In this document: positions 22,886 through 32,040 of the stretch, piece after piece
How the letters are laid out: each line of letters opens with the position of its first letter
Position numbering within the stretch: the stretch's first letter is position 1
Source of the DNA: Streptomyces sp. TS71-3
Lineage (GTDB): Bacteria > Actinomycetota > Actinomycetes > Streptomycetales > Streptomycetaceae
DNA: 64,000 nucleotides
Assembly (NCBI RefSeq): GCF_018327685.1
Contig: NZ_BNEL01000001.1
Coordinates: 3,720,001 to 3,784,000 of the forward strand
Direction: 5' to 3'
Translations under genes and position numbers: made by a program
The notes under the pieces: generated by a model
What the model was told of the DNA's origin: nothing
Databases searched by the model: none
The model's input: only the letters and a program-made list of their open reading frames with translations

Positions 22886-25399
22886 ATGCTTCAGAAAGCA
22901 TCCGAAATTGGGCATTCTTCGCATGTGGTGACCTTGGATGTACGGCCTCAGCTGCTGGACGCGCTCTCCGCTCTCCGAGAGCGCGTCGCCGCCGCGCGCT
23001 TTCCGCTGCCCCTTCCGGGGGCTCCACGCGCGCGTGCCAACCGGGCGGAGCTGCTGTCGCAGCTCGACGACTACCTCCTGCCCCGGCTCAAGGCGCCACA
23101 GGCCCCGCTGCTCGCGGTGGTGGGCGGGTCCACCGGTGCCGGGAAATCGACCCTCGTCAACTCCCTGGTGGGCCGTCAGGTCAGCGAGGCCGGGGTGCTG
23201 CGGCCGACGACGCGCACGCCCGTGCTTGTCTGCCATCCGGACGACCAGCACTGGTTCAGTGGTATGCGGATCCTGCCCGACCTCACGCGCGTGTGGCCGC
23301 CCGGCTCCGCGGAGCCCGACGGGGCCCACGGCGCCCAGGGCCCCCAGGGGAACCGGGCGGCCGCGGGCGGTTCCGGCGCGCACCGCACAGGGGCGCGCGG
23401 TCCGGCGGGCGGGTCTCCCGCTTCCGCCACCGGGCCGCACGGCGGCGATCCCTATGAAGACGCCTTCCGGGGCGGCAGCGGCACGACCCTCGGGGAGTCC
23501 CTGGGGGAGAGTTACGGCGACTCCTACGGGGACGGATACGGCGACGGTTACACCGACCCGTACGGCGAGCCTCCCGGCAGGGACGGCTACCGCGACCCCT
23601 ATGAACACGCCGACGGCTACGGCGGGACCGACGGCTACGGCAGAAGCGACCCGTACGGCGACGGTTACACCGACCCGTACGGCGAGCCTCCCGGCAGGGA
23701 CGGCTACCGCGACCCCTATGAACACGCCGACGGCTACGGCGGGACCGACGGCTACGGCAGAAGCGACCCGTACGGCGACGCCTACGGCGCTCCCGGGCCC
23801 CACGGCGGCCACGACTCCTACGGCGGCCACGACCCTTACGGGGACCGCGACCCCTACCGCGACCGTGATCCCTATGGCGCGACCGACCCCTACAACCGCA
23901 CGACGGGAACCGTCCGTCCTGAGGCCGCCGATGGCCGGCGTGTCGTGGGGCACGCCTACCGCGTCCCCGAGGACGCCGGGCAGGGCATCCCCGGACGCGG
24001 GGCGCGGGTCGTCAGGGAGGGCGGAAGGGCCGTCACGGGCAGCGCAGGACGGGCCGGGGCCGACGGCGGGGGACCGGCCCTCTCCAGGGACAAGGGCCAG
24101 GGCTTCCGCGACGGTCCCTGGCCTTCCTCGCCCTCCTCGAAGACCGGTCGAACGGTCCGCGGCGGCCGGTCCCAGAGCGGCGGGCGGACCCCTGCGGGCG
24201 CCGACGAGCAGGTGCTGCGGATCGAGACGGCACCCAACCTGCCCCGCGGGCTCGCCCTGCTGGACGCCCCCGACATCGACTCGCTGGTCGTCGAGAACCG
24301 CCTCCTCGCCGCCGAGCTGATCTGCGCCGCCGACGTCTGGATCATGGTCACGACGGCGGCGCGCTACGCCGACGCGGTGCCCTGGCACCTGCTCCGCATC
24401 GCCAAGCAGTACGACGCCGCACTCGCCATCGTCCTCGACAGGGTGCCCCACCAGGTCGTCGACGAGGTGTCGGCCCAGTACGACGCGCTGCTCACCAAGG
24501 CGGGACTCGGAGCGGTCCCGCGCTTCACCGTGCCCGAGCTGCCCGAGTCCGCGGGCGGCGGCGGCCTGCTGCCCGCGAGCGCCGTGGCACCGCTGCGGGA
24601 CCTGCTCACCGAGTGCGTCCAGGACCCCAACGTGCGGGCTCACGCCGTCACCCGTACGGCCAACGGGGTCCTCAACTCGCTGACGACCCGGATGCCCGAG
24701 CTGGCCAGCGCCGTGGCCGCGCAGCACGCCGCGGCGGTGCGGCTCGTCTCGGCGGTCGAGGCCGCGTACGACCACGAGCACGCGCGCGTACGCGGACGTT
24801 TGCAGGCCGGTGCCGTGCTCGCCGGAGACGCGCTGAAACGCTGGCGCAGCTACCCGCTGGACTGCGGTGCCGAAGAACTGCTGGACGGGCTCGTGGAGAG
24901 CCTGGGCGCGCTGCTGCTGTGCGCCGTGGCCGCGGCGGACGAGCGCATCGAGGAGCGCTGGCGGCGCGAACCGGGCGCCGGCGCCACCGCCCTGGTGCCC
25001 CGTGACGCCGGCCTGGAGCACGCGGAGCACCGGATCGGCCTCGCGGTGCGCCGCTGGCGGCGCGTCATCGAGGAGTACGCGGAGGACGAGGCGCGGGCCC
25101 TGGAGAAGAACTCGCCGATCGACCCCGAGGCCGTCGCGGCGCTGCTCGCCACCTCGCTCCTCGGCGGCCGCAGGGCCCGTTCCGCGGGCGAGAAGCTCGC
25201 CGACCGGATCGGGGCGCGCAGCGCGCTCCGGCTGCGTGACCGCGGCGGGCAGCTCCTGGTCAATTACGTCGAACGGATCCTGCACACCGAACGCGAGCGG
25301 CGCCTCGCCCCCCTCGACTCCCTCGACGTCCGAGCGGAGCCGCAGGCCGAACTGATCGCCGCACTGTCCGTACTGCAGAAGGAGAGGTGCCCGCAGTGA
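22886..25399 (+). CDS. Dynamin-like GTPase with a long Gly/Tyr/Asp-rich insert (first of pair)
   Basis: 837 residues. P-loop LLAVVGGSTGAGKSTLVNSL (about 75-94), switch I-like LRPTTRTPVLVC, and G3-like LALLDAPDIDS (about 450). Between them, roughly residues 145-440, is a low-complexity insert rich in G, Y, D, P and R, containing a perfect 117-bp tandem duplication. The C-terminal half is helical with no clear membrane span. Order and linkage to ssb match the dynA-dynB locus of Streptomyces, whose products stabilise sporulation Z-rings; by size and lack of transmembrane helices this would be the DynB-type partner (inference). GTGs at 22925/22928 (VVTLDVRPQLLDALSALRE) are plausible alternative starts. 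It overlaps the next gene by 4 bp. Confidence 0.85.
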   Translation: MLQKASEIGHSSHVVTLDVRPQLLDALSALRERVAAARFPLPLPGAPRARANRAELLSQLDDYLLPRLKAPQAPLLAVVGGSTGAGKSTLVNSLVGRQVSEAGVLRPTTRTPVLVCHPDDQHWFSGMRILPDLTRVWPPGSAEPDGAHGAQGPQGNRAAAGGSGAHRTGARGPAGGSPASATGPHGGDPYEDAFRGGSGTTLGESLGESYGDSYGDGYGDGYTDPYGEPPGRDGYRDPYEHADGYGGTDGYGRSDPYGDGYTDPYGEPPGRDGYRDPYEHADGYGGTDGYGRSDPYGDAYGAPGPHGGHDSYGGHDPYGDRDPYRDRDPYGATDPYNRTTGTVRPEAADGRRVVGHAYRVPEDAGQGIPGRGARVVREGGRAVTGSAGRAGADGGGPALSRDKGQGFRDGPWPSSPSSKTGRTVRGGRSQSGGRTPAGADEQVLRIETAPNLPRGLALLDAPDIDSLVVENRLLAAELICAADVWIMVTTAARYADAVPWHLLRIAKQYDAALAIVLDRVPHQVVDEVSAQYDALLTKAGLGAVPRFTVPELPESAGGGGLLPASAVAPLRDLLTECVQDPNVRAHAVTRTANGVLNSLTTRMPELASAVAAQHAAAVRLVSAVEAAYDHEHARVRGRLQAGAVLAGDALKRWRSYPLDCGAEELLDGLVESLGALLLCAVAAADERIEERWRREPGAGATALVPRDAGLEHAEHRIGLAVRRWRRVIEEYAEDEARALEKNSPIDPEAVAALLATSLLGGRRARSAGEKLADRIGARSALRLRDRGGQLLVNYVERILHTERERRLAPLDSLDVRAEPQAELIAALSVLQKERCPQ
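23537..23770. repeat. Perfect 117-bp tandem duplication within the first dynamin-like gene
   Basis: 23537-23653 and 23654-23770 are identical over 117 bp (39 codons), and the first 9 bases recur again at 23771. Each unit encodes GDGYTDPYGEPPGRDGYRDP followed by YEHADGYGGTDGYGRSDPY. Identity including third codon positions indicates a recent duplication. Further imperfect YGDPYG-type repeats flank it (23510-23900). Confidence 0.95.
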
Positions 25400-28300
25400 C
25401 CGCTGTGACGGGTGAGGCGGACCACGCCGACCGGACCGACCAGGTGGGGCCTGTCCCGCAGGCGGCCGGTGAGGGGCGTGCGGACGGGGAGGACCACGGG
25501 GGGACCGTTCGCCCTGGGAGCGGCGAGCCGGGTGACGGCCCAGGTGCTGACGGCCCGGGTGGCGACGGCCCGGGGGGCGACCTCGCCGGGCGCGGAGCCG
25601 GTGAAGGGGGTCTCGCCGGGGGCCGCGCCGGCGACGGGCACGCGCGCGTGCAGGACGGTTCCGCGGGACGCACGGTCCCTTCGGGAGCTTCGAGCGCTTC
25701 GGCGGGCACGGTCTCTCCGAGCGCTTCGGAGGGCACGCCCGGCGCCCAGGTGCTCACCCCCCAGCCGCGGCACGATCCCGGCATGGGACGTACCGCCGAT
25801 CGGGAGCACGCTGCCGGCACCGAGGGGGGCGGTGAGCCCGAAGCCGGTTCCGGCGCCCAGCCCTCCTCGCTCTCCTCGGAATCCCAACGGGCCGTCAGGA
25901 GCCGCGGCGGGACCCTGCCGCACCCTGTGCCCATTCTCGTTCCGCACAGCGACTCCGAGGTCCTGGCCGCGCTCATCCCGGCAGCGTCCCCACGGAAGCC
26001 GGTGTCCGTGCTGGTGTCCCGGATCGAGGCCGAGGCCGAGGCCGGGGCTGAGACGGAGGCTGAGGCGGGAGCCCGGGCCGGGGCCGGGGCGAAGCCCGTG
26101 GCGCCCTCCCAACCCGCTCCGGCGACCCTCTCCACGCCCACTGTGGAGCCTGGGCCCAAGCCTGAGCCGCGGCCTGAACGGCGGCCTGAATCACCGCCGG
26201 CACCGGCACCGGCACTGGCCCCGGGTCCGGGCCCGGGTCCGGGGGACGGGCTCCGTACGGGTGCGGATGTTCAACGGGATCCAGCGTTCCAGCCGGAGAC
26301 CGGGCTGCGGGCCGACCACGGGTCCCGGCCGGGGCCCGGGCCGCAGGAGGAACGCGGTTCCGAGTCTGACGCGCCGCGCGAGGTGTACCCCGGATCGGGG
26401 GCGTCGGTGGCCGAGTCCGGGGAGGGGGAGCCGTTCGCGCCTGGGGCTCCTGTGCCGGAGCCTGCTCCGGCTGAGGCGGCTGCGGCTGCTGTGGATGAGG
26501 CTGCTGTGGATGAGGCTGCTGTGGATGAGCCTGCTGCGGATCAGCCTGCCGGAGTTGTGCCCCCGACCGAGGCCGGCGAGCGGGAGCCCGATGCGTTTGA
26601 GGGCGCCGTGGCGGAGCCGGTCGAGGCCGTGGCGGCTGCTGAGGCCATGGCCGTGGAGTTCGTCGGGGGTCTGCGGCCGGGGGAGTCCGGTGAGGCCGAG
26701 CCCGTCGGAGTCGGGGACGAGTGTCCGGAGGTGGAGCCTGGCGAGGCGGGGGCCGCGGCCCTGGAGCACGTTGTCTCCGAGGCCCCCGCACCTGGGCCCG
26801 CCCCTGTCGTGCCCGTGCCGGAGCCCCCGGCGCAGGTGGTCGTTGCACCTGGCCCGCTCGCTCCCACGTCCGAGCCGCTGGCTTCCATGGCCGAGCCGCT
26901 CACTCCGGAGACGGAGCTGCCGGCTCCCGCGGCGGAGGCACGCATCGCCCTGCCCGAGGCTCACGACCCCACGCCCGAGCCGCAAGCCCCTCACGCCGCG
27001 CCCGCGGCCCCGGCGGCTCCCGCGGCGCCCGACGCCGGGCCGCAGCCCCCTGAGGCGGCCGGAGAGCAGCCGCAGCCGCCGGAGGCACAGCCGGGAACCG
27101 TTCCGCTGCCCACGCAGTCCGAGCAGTCCGGACCTGCGGCAGGGCAGTCGTCGGTCACGTCGTCTGCCACGCCGTCTCCGGACCCTGCTGACGCCCTGCC
27201 GCCTTCCGCACTGGGGGCCGCAGTTGGGGCAGAGGGCGCATCCAAGGCGCCCGCCGATCCCGTACCGCCCGCCGATCCCGTCGTACCGCCCGCTCCTGCC
27301 GAACCCGCACTCGCCACCGGATCGGCAGCCCCCACCGGCTCGGCACCCCCCGCCGACCGGGCGCCGACCCCCGCGGAACAGACGCCTCCCGCGGAAGAGA
27401 AGCCTCCGACGGAACGGACGCCTCCCGCCGAACAAACAGCTCCGGCCGACCAGACAGCCCCCATCAGCCCGGCGGCCACGCCCGACCCAACAGCCCCCAC
27501 GCCGCCCCACCAGCCACCGTCCGACCCGCTCCCCGACCAGCCCGAGGATCTGTCCGACCATCAGTCCGAGGCCGTTTGGGACGACGGACTGATCGCCCGC
27601 CGCGCTATGGCCGGCAGCCAGGAGGACGACGTGGTGGACCTGGGTGGCAGTGCCGGCAGCCTCCCTGGGAGCGTTGCCCCGGACGGGGAGGCCCGTATGA
27701 GTGAGTCCGTGTACGACGCGCCGTTGCGGGACCGTCTCGACGCGCTGCGCGAGCTGGTGGGCCTCTCCCGGACGCGCGTGGACAGCGGCACGCTCGCGGA
27801 GGCGGGGCGGGTCCTCGACGAGGCGTCGGCCCGCGGCAGGCTCTCCGGGCGGCACACCGTGATCGCTCTCGCGGGGGCCACCGGCAGCGGCAAGTCGTCG
27901 TTGTTCAACGCCCTCGCCGGGGTGACGATCTCGGACACGGGGGCGCGCCGGCCGACGACGTCGTTCCCCGTGGCGTGCAGCTGGTCGGACGACGCGGCGC
28001 CGCTGCTCGACCGGCTGGGGATCCCCGCCCGGCTGCGCCGCAGACCGCCGCACAACCCGGAGGCCGAGGCCCAGCTGAACGGCCTCATCCTGGTGGACCT
28101 CCCGGACCACGACTCGGCGGCGGTCGCCCACCGCGAGCAGGTGGACCGTGTCCTCGCGCTCGTCGACGCCGTCATCTGGGTCGTCGACCCGGAGAAGTAC
28201 GCCGACGCCGTCCTGCACGACCGTTACCTGCGCCCGATGGCTGGACACGCCGAGGTGATGTTCATCGTGCTCAACCAGGTGGACCGGTTGCCGGGTGAGG

Positions 28301-29304
28301 CCGCGGACCAGGTCCTGGACGACCTGCGGCGGCTGCTCGACGAGGACGGCGTGGCCCTGGGGGAGTACGGCGAGCCCGGCGCCACCGTGCTGGCGGTGTC
28401 CGCGGTGACCGGCCGCGGCATCGGGGAGTTGCGCGGCACCATCGGGCAGTTCGTCGCTCGGCGGGGTGCCGCCGGGCGCCGTATCGCGGCCGACGTGACC
28501 GCCGCCGCGGGCAGGCTGCGGCCGGTGTACGCGGCGGGGCGGCATGCCGGGCTCAGCGAGGAGGCGCGCGAGGAGTTCGCGGACCGGCTCGCGGAGGCCA
28601 TCGGCGCGACAGCCGCGGGCGTGGCGGCGGAGCGTGCCTGGCGCAGGAACGCCAACAAGGCCTGTGGCTCGCCCTGGCTGCGTCTGTGGCGCTGGTACGA
28701 GGCCTGGCGGTTCCCCCGGATCCGCCGGTCGGCCCAGCACACCGCGGCCGACGAGGCCACCGCCAGACAGCGTGTCGAGCAGGCGGTGCGCACGGTGGCC
28801 GAGGAGGCCGCTGCCGGGCTGCCCGGTCCCTGGGCCCAGGCGGTGCGGGAGGCGGCCGTGCGGGGCGCGCGCGGGCTTCCCAGGGCGCTGGACGAGCTGG
28901 CCCTGTCCGTCGGGGACTTCGACAAGCCCCCGCGGCCCGGCTGGTGGCCCCTGGCGGTGTTGGCCCAGGCGACCATGACGATCATGCAGATCTTCGGCGG
29001 CCTGTGGCTGGCCGGGCAGATCATCGGCCTCTGCGCGCCGAACCTGGGGCTGCCGGTGATGCTGATGGCGATCGGCGTCATCGGCGGACCCGGCGTCGAC
29101 TGGGGCTGCCGGATGGCGGCCCGTGGCCCGGCGCGCCGCTACGGGCTCGAAGCGGAACGCCGCCTCCGGGAGGCGGCGGCGGGTTGCGGGCGCGCCAGGG
29201 TCCTGGATCCCGTCTCGGCGGAACTCCTGCGGTACGCGGAGGTACGCGGGCAGTACGTGCGGGTGCTGGGGCCGGCGCAGCCGACGGCGGCCCGGGTGGG
29301 GTGA
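25396..29304 (+). CDS. Dynamin-like GTPase with C-terminal membrane hairpin and about 767-residue disordered N-terminus
   Basis: Read from the GTG at 25396 (GTGA overlap with the upstream gene) it is 1302 residues. Residues 1 to about 765 are Pro/Ala/Glu-rich low complexity with repeats such as AVDEAAVDEAAVDE. The conserved protein starts at MSESVYDAPL: P-loop VIALAGATGSGKSSLFNALA, switch RRPTTSFPVACSW, G3 LILVDLPDHDS, G4 VLNQVDRLPG. A hydrophobic hairpin near the C-terminus (PLAVLAQATMTIMQIFGGLW and LGLPVMLMAIGVIGG) should embed in the membrane. An internal ATG at 27697 with GGGGAGG 5 nt upstream would give a 535-residue protein of ordinary DynA-like size. Likely the membrane partner of the upstream GTPase, followed by ssb; both act in sporulation in known relatives. 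Confidence 0.82.
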   Translation: MTAVTGEADHADRTDQVGPVPQAAGEGRADGEDHGGTVRPGSGEPGDGPGADGPGGDGPGGDLAGRGAGEGGLAGGRAGDGHARVQDGSAGRTVPSGASSASAGTVSPSASEGTPGAQVLTPQPRHDPGMGRTADREHAAGTEGGGEPEAGSGAQPSSLSSESQRAVRSRGGTLPHPVPILVPHSDSEVLAALIPAASPRKPVSVLVSRIEAEAEAGAETEAEAGARAGAGAKPVAPSQPAPATLSTPTVEPGPKPEPRPERRPESPPAPAPALAPGPGPGPGDGLRTGADVQRDPAFQPETGLRADHGSRPGPGPQEERGSESDAPREVYPGSGASVAESGEGEPFAPGAPVPEPAPAEAAAAAVDEAAVDEAAVDEPAADQPAGVVPPTEAGEREPDAFEGAVAEPVEAVAAAEAMAVEFVGGLRPGESGEAEPVGVGDECPEVEPGEAGAAALEHVVSEAPAPGPAPVVPVPEPPAQVVVAPGPLAPTSEPLASMAEPLTPETELPAPAAEARIALPEAHDPTPEPQAPHAAPAAPAAPAAPDAGPQPPEAAGEQPQPPEAQPGTVPLPTQSEQSGPAAGQSSVTSSATPSPDPADALPPSALGAAVGAEGASKAPADPVPPADPVVPPAPAEPALATGSAAPTGSAPPADRAPTPAEQTPPAEEKPPTERTPPAEQTAPADQTAPISPAATPDPTAPTPPHQPPSDPLPDQPEDLSDHQSEAVWDDGLIARRAMAGSQEDDVVDLGGSAGSLPGSVAPDGEARMSESVYDAPLRDRLDALRELVGLSRTRVDSGTLAEAGRVLDEASARGRLSGRHTVIALAGATGSGKSSLFNALAGVTISDTGARRPTTSFPVACSWSDDAAPLLDRLGIPARLRRRPPHNPEAEAQLNGLILVDLPDHDSAAVAHREQVDRVLALVDAVIWVVDPEKYADAVLHDRYLRPMAGHAEVMFIVLNQVDRLPGEAADQVLDDLRRLLDEDGVALGEYGEPGATVLAVSAVTGRGIGELRGTIGQFVARRGAAGRRIAADVTAAAGRLRPVYAAGRHAGLSEEAREEFADRLAEAIGATAAGVAAERAWRRNANKACGSPWLRLWRWYEAWRFPRIRRSAQHTAADEATARQRVEQAVRTVAEEAAAGLPGPWAQAVREAAVRGARGLPRALDELALSVGDFDKPPRPGWWPLAVLAQATMTIMQIFGGLWLAGQIIGLCAPNLGLPVMLMAIGVIGGPGVDWGCRMAARGPARRYGLEAERRLREAAAGCGRARVLDPVSAELLRYAEVRGQYVRVLGPAQPTAARVG

Positions 29305-29334
29305 AGCGGAGGGGGCCCGCTCGATCCCCGGAGC

Positions 29335-29403
29335 GAGGCCCGCCTCGATCTCCTGCTCGGGTCCGCCTCGATGGCCTGCGCGGGTCCGCCTCGATGTCCT
29401 GAG
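29335..29403. repeat. 23-bp imperfect tandem repeats downstream of the GTPase operon
   Basis: CGGGTCCGCCTCGATG occurs at 29358-29373 and 29381-29396 (period 23 bp), with a diverged copy just upstream near 29335. These lie in the 464-bp gap 29305-29768 between the GTPase gene and ssb. The gap also contains an 11-bp direct repeat GGCCGGTCGGA (29650 and 29665) and the palindrome pair listed separately; no gene is seen in it. Confidence 0.75.
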
Positions 29404-29720
29404 CGGTCCGCACGTTGCCCCCGACGGACAGCCGTGCCCGCACGGCGTGGACCCGGCGAAGGCCTTGCACAGGCCTGCCCTGGGCCCGGCGCCGCGGCCT
29501 GCTCCTGGACCCGGCAGCCGCGCCGATGACCCGCGCGACGTGGCGTGTTCACCCGCTCGGGTGACGGGGTTGTCCACAACAGTCGGGGTGTCCACAGGCC
29601 TCAGCGGGATTCCTGCCGCGGGTGCAATCTGAATCCGCGGCCGGGGACGGGCCGGTCGGAGAGAGGCCGGTCGGAAGGGACTCGGACCGCCGGCGCAAGC
29701 GCCTGAAGGGTTCTGAAGAG

Positions 29721-29749
29721 GATCCGCGGATCGAGGCGATCCGCGGATC
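29721..29749. promoter_or_regulatory. Duplicated 12-bp palindrome upstream of ssb
   Basis: GATCCGCGGATC is present twice, at 29721-29732 and 29738-29749, separated by GAGGC. The second copy ends 19 bp before the ssb ATG, just ahead of the G-rich ribosome site. Each copy is fully palindromic, and the pair could also form a larger stem in mRNA. It is a strong candidate protein-binding site or translational control element for ssb. Confidence 0.6.
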
Positions 29750-29768
29750 ACACAGGGGGGTTCGGAAA

Positions 29769-30308
29769 ATGAACGAGACGCTGGTGACGGTGGTGGGGAA
29801 CGTGGCGACCACACCGGTCTTCCGGGAGCTGCCGTCCGGATCGGTCGCACGCTTCCGCCTGGCGGCGACCGCCCGGCGCAGGGATCCCGCGACGGGCCTC
29901 TGGTCGGACGGGCACACCAACTTCTTCACCGTCTGGGCGTGGCGGGCGCTGGGAAGCAACGTGTCGGCCTCGCTGTCCGTGGGGGAGCCGGTCATCGTGC
30001 AGGGCAAGCTGCGGGTGCGCAACGAGGAGCGTGGCGGAGGGCAGCAGTGGATGTCGGCCGACATCGACGCCCTCACGGTCGGCCACGACCTCTCCCGGGG
30101 CACGTCCGCCTTCCGCAGGGCGCAGCGCACCGACCACTCGTCCGGCGAGCAGCAGCCGGGCGCGCCGGGAGCCGGCACCGGGACGAGTGCCACCACCGCC
30201 CCGGGTGACGAACCCGCCTGGGAACGGGACCCCGTACCGGAGGCGGACCCAACTCCGGGGGAGGAACCGGCGACCGGTGCACCCGCTCCGGCGGAGACAC
30301 CGGGGTGA
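29769..30308 (+). CDS. ssbB: Single-stranded DNA-binding protein, SsbB-type
   Basis: 179 residues. The N-terminal 115 residues are an OB-fold SSB (MNETLVTVVGNVATTPVFRE, FFTVWAWRALGSNVSASLSV, EPVIVQGKLRVRNEE, MSADIDALTVGHDL). The C-terminal tail is Pro/Glu/Ala-rich and ends APAETPG. It lacks the acidic DDxPF-type tip that housekeeping SSBs use to recruit repair and replication partners. Lack of that tip and location beside the dynamin-like genes match the Streptomyces paralogue SsbB, needed for chromosome segregation in sporulation. The ATG follows an AGGGGGG ribosome site; two copies of a 12-bp palindrome precede it. Confidence 0.88.
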   Translation: MNETLVTVVGNVATTPVFRELPSGSVARFRLAATARRRDPATGLWSDGHTNFFTVWAWRALGSNVSASLSVGEPVIVQGKLRVRNEERGGGQQWMSADIDALTVGHDLSRGTSAFRRAQRTDHSSGEQQPGAPGAGTGTSATTAPGDEPAWERDPVPEADPTPGEEPATGAPAPAETPG

Positions 30309-30642
30309 GGACCGGCTGACGGCACGCCGACCGGAGCGCCGCGCCGACCGGAGGGTCACGCCGACCCGACGGCCGCGCCGGCCACGAACACGCCGACCTC
30401 GAACAACCCCCGCCCGTTCTGCCCGTATTGACGGATCGGCGACATCAATTTGTCGATAAGGCAGGTTCGGAACCGCTCTTCTGAATAACGATTGCGAGTC
30501 GGATCGGTTGTACGACGGTATGAGTGGGGATCCTGTCCAACCGCTCTTTCTAGGATGCCGGGCGTAGCTCACGGGGAATCCGATTCTGCTGGCGGGCGAC
30601 CAAACCCCCCATGTCCACAGTTCCCGCCCGAAGGGGAATTCT
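30309..30642. other. 334-bp non-coding leader of the LAETG surface-protein gene
   Basis: No gene is seen. An A+T-richer patch at about 30425-30515 (CATCAATTTGTCGATAAGG, TTCTGAATAACGATTG) stands out from the G+C-rich surroundings and is the likely promoter zone. TAGGAT near 30551 is a possible -10 element. A leader of about 90 nt would follow. Confidence 0.35.
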
Positions 30643-32040
30643 GTGTTTTCTGCACTCTCTGTGTACCGGCGAGGTGTCACCCGCTTCGCCGCCGCGACCC
30701 TGGTGTCCGGCTTGGTGGTGGCGGGCACCATAGCCGCCGCGGGCACCTCCGCCGCCGACGAGGCGCCGCAGCAGCACGGTGGGGCCACCGCGACGATCGG
30801 TGGACTCAAGACGTTCGGTGACGCGGTCATCCACGACCACGGCACGAACGAGAAGGTCTCCGCCGGTCTGTTCGAGATGACCGTCGACAACGGCGGCACC
30901 CTGCAGACGTACTGCATCGACATACACAACCCGACGCAGAAGGACGCCAAGTACCAGGAGACTCCCTGGAGCGGCACCTCGCTGAACGGCAACCCCGACG
31001 CGGGCAGGATCAGCTGGATCCTGCAGAACTCCTACCCGCAGGTCAACGATCTCGCCGCGCTCGCCAAGAAGGCAGGTGCGAAGACCCTCAGCGAGCAGGA
31101 CGCCGCCGCGGGCACCCAGGTCGCCATCTGGCGCTACTCGGACAAGGCCGACGTGGACGCCGTGAGCCCGGCCGCCGAGAAGCTCGCTGACTACCTGGAG
31201 GAGCACGCGCAGAGCGTCGCGGAGCCGAAGGCGTCCCTGACCCTGGAGCCGCCGGCGGTCTCCGGCCACGTGGGCGAGAAGCTCGGACCGGTAACGGTGC
31301 GGACCAACGCCGGCCAGGTCACGGTCACCCCGCCCATGGACGCGGCCGTCAGCGGCGTGAAGATCGTCGACAGGAACGGCAAGCCCGTCACCACCGCGGT
31401 CAACGGCAGCCAGCTCTTCTTCGACGTCCCGCAGAGTGCCCAGGACGCCACGGCCACGCTGACGGTGCAGGCGTCCACCACCGTCCCCGTGGGCCGCGCG
31501 TTCGCCTCCGACACCCGCAGCCAGACGCAGATCCTCGCGGGCTCCAGCGAGTCCACGGTCTCCGCGGCGGCCACCGCCGACTGGGCCAAGAAGGGCCCCA
31601 TTCCGGCGCTCTCCGCGGAGAAGAACTGCGACAGGAACGGCGTCGACATCACCGCCACGAACGAGGGTGACCAGCCGTTCACGTTCCAGCTCATGGGCCT
31701 CGAGCACACCATCGCGGCCGGCAAGTCCGAGACGGTGACGGTCCCGTTGCAGGAGGACCAGGCCTACGACTTCGCGATCAAGGGCGCGAACGGTTTCGAG
31801 AAGCACTTCAAGGGCGTCCTGGACTGCAAGACCCGCAGTGACAGCGGCATGCAGCCGATGTCCCAGCCGAGCCCGGCGTCGGCCGGCGGTGTCTCCGGCG
31901 GCATCTCGGGAGGCGACCTCGCCGAGACCGGTAGCTCCAGCGCCACGCCTCTGATCGCGGGCATAGCCATCGCCCTGGTCGTGATCGGCGGTGTCGCGGT
32001 CTTCCTGGTCCGCAAGAAGAAGTCCCCCGCCCAGCACTGA
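30643..32040 (+). CDS. LAETG-anchored surface protein with thioester (TQXA/Cys-Gln) domain
   Basis: 465 residues. A signal peptide (basic YRRGVTRF, hydrophobic core to about residue 38) is followed by a thioester domain: Cys in TLQTYCIDIHNPTQ and Gln in AAAGTQVAIWRYSD are placed to form an internal Cys-Gln thioester. Ig/Cna-like regions follow. The C-terminus is a sortase cassette: LAETG, hydrophobic TPLIAGIAIALVVIGGVAVF, then RKKKSPAQH. LAxTG is the signal used by class E sortases of Streptomyces, which also anchor long chaplins. So it is a covalently wall-attached aerial-hypha or spore-surface protein, possibly adhesive. A strong stem-loop follows at 32090-32125. GTG start. Confidence 0.92.
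   Translation: MFSALSVYRRGVTRFAAATLVSGLVVAGTIAAAGTSAADEAPQQHGGATATIGGLKTFGDAVIHDHGTNEKVSAGLFEMTVDNGGTLQTYCIDIHNPTQKDAKYQETPWSGTSLNGNPDAGRISWILQNSYPQVNDLAALAKKAGAKTLSEQDAAAGTQVAIWRYSDKADVDAVSPAAEKLADYLEEHAQSVAEPKASLTLEPPAVSGHVGEKLGPVTVRTNAGQVTVTPPMDAAVSGVKIVDRNGKPVTTAVNGSQLFFDVPQSAQDATATLTVQASTTVPVGRAFASDTRSQTQILAGSSESTVSAAATADWAKKGPIPALSAEKNCDRNGVDITATNEGDQPFTFQLMGLEHTIAAGKSETVTVPLQEDQAYDFAIKGANGFEKHFKGVLDCKTRSDSGMQPMSQPSPASAGGVSGGISGGDLAETGSSSATPLIAGIAIALVVIGGVAVFLVRKKKSPAQH

Noticed and set aside
23510..23900. Regular repeats considered as a CRISPR array
   Set aside because: Repeats are in frame, code for a Gly/Tyr/Asp-rich segment, and have no unique spacers.
22127..25285. 1052-codon minus-strand open frame
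   Set aside because: Antisense shadow of the first dynamin-like gene; it also runs through the tRNA gene.
26191..29850. 1219-codon minus-strand open frame opposite the second GTPase
   Set aside because: Arg-rich antisense shadow; the plus strand has P-loop, G3, G4 and membrane motifs.
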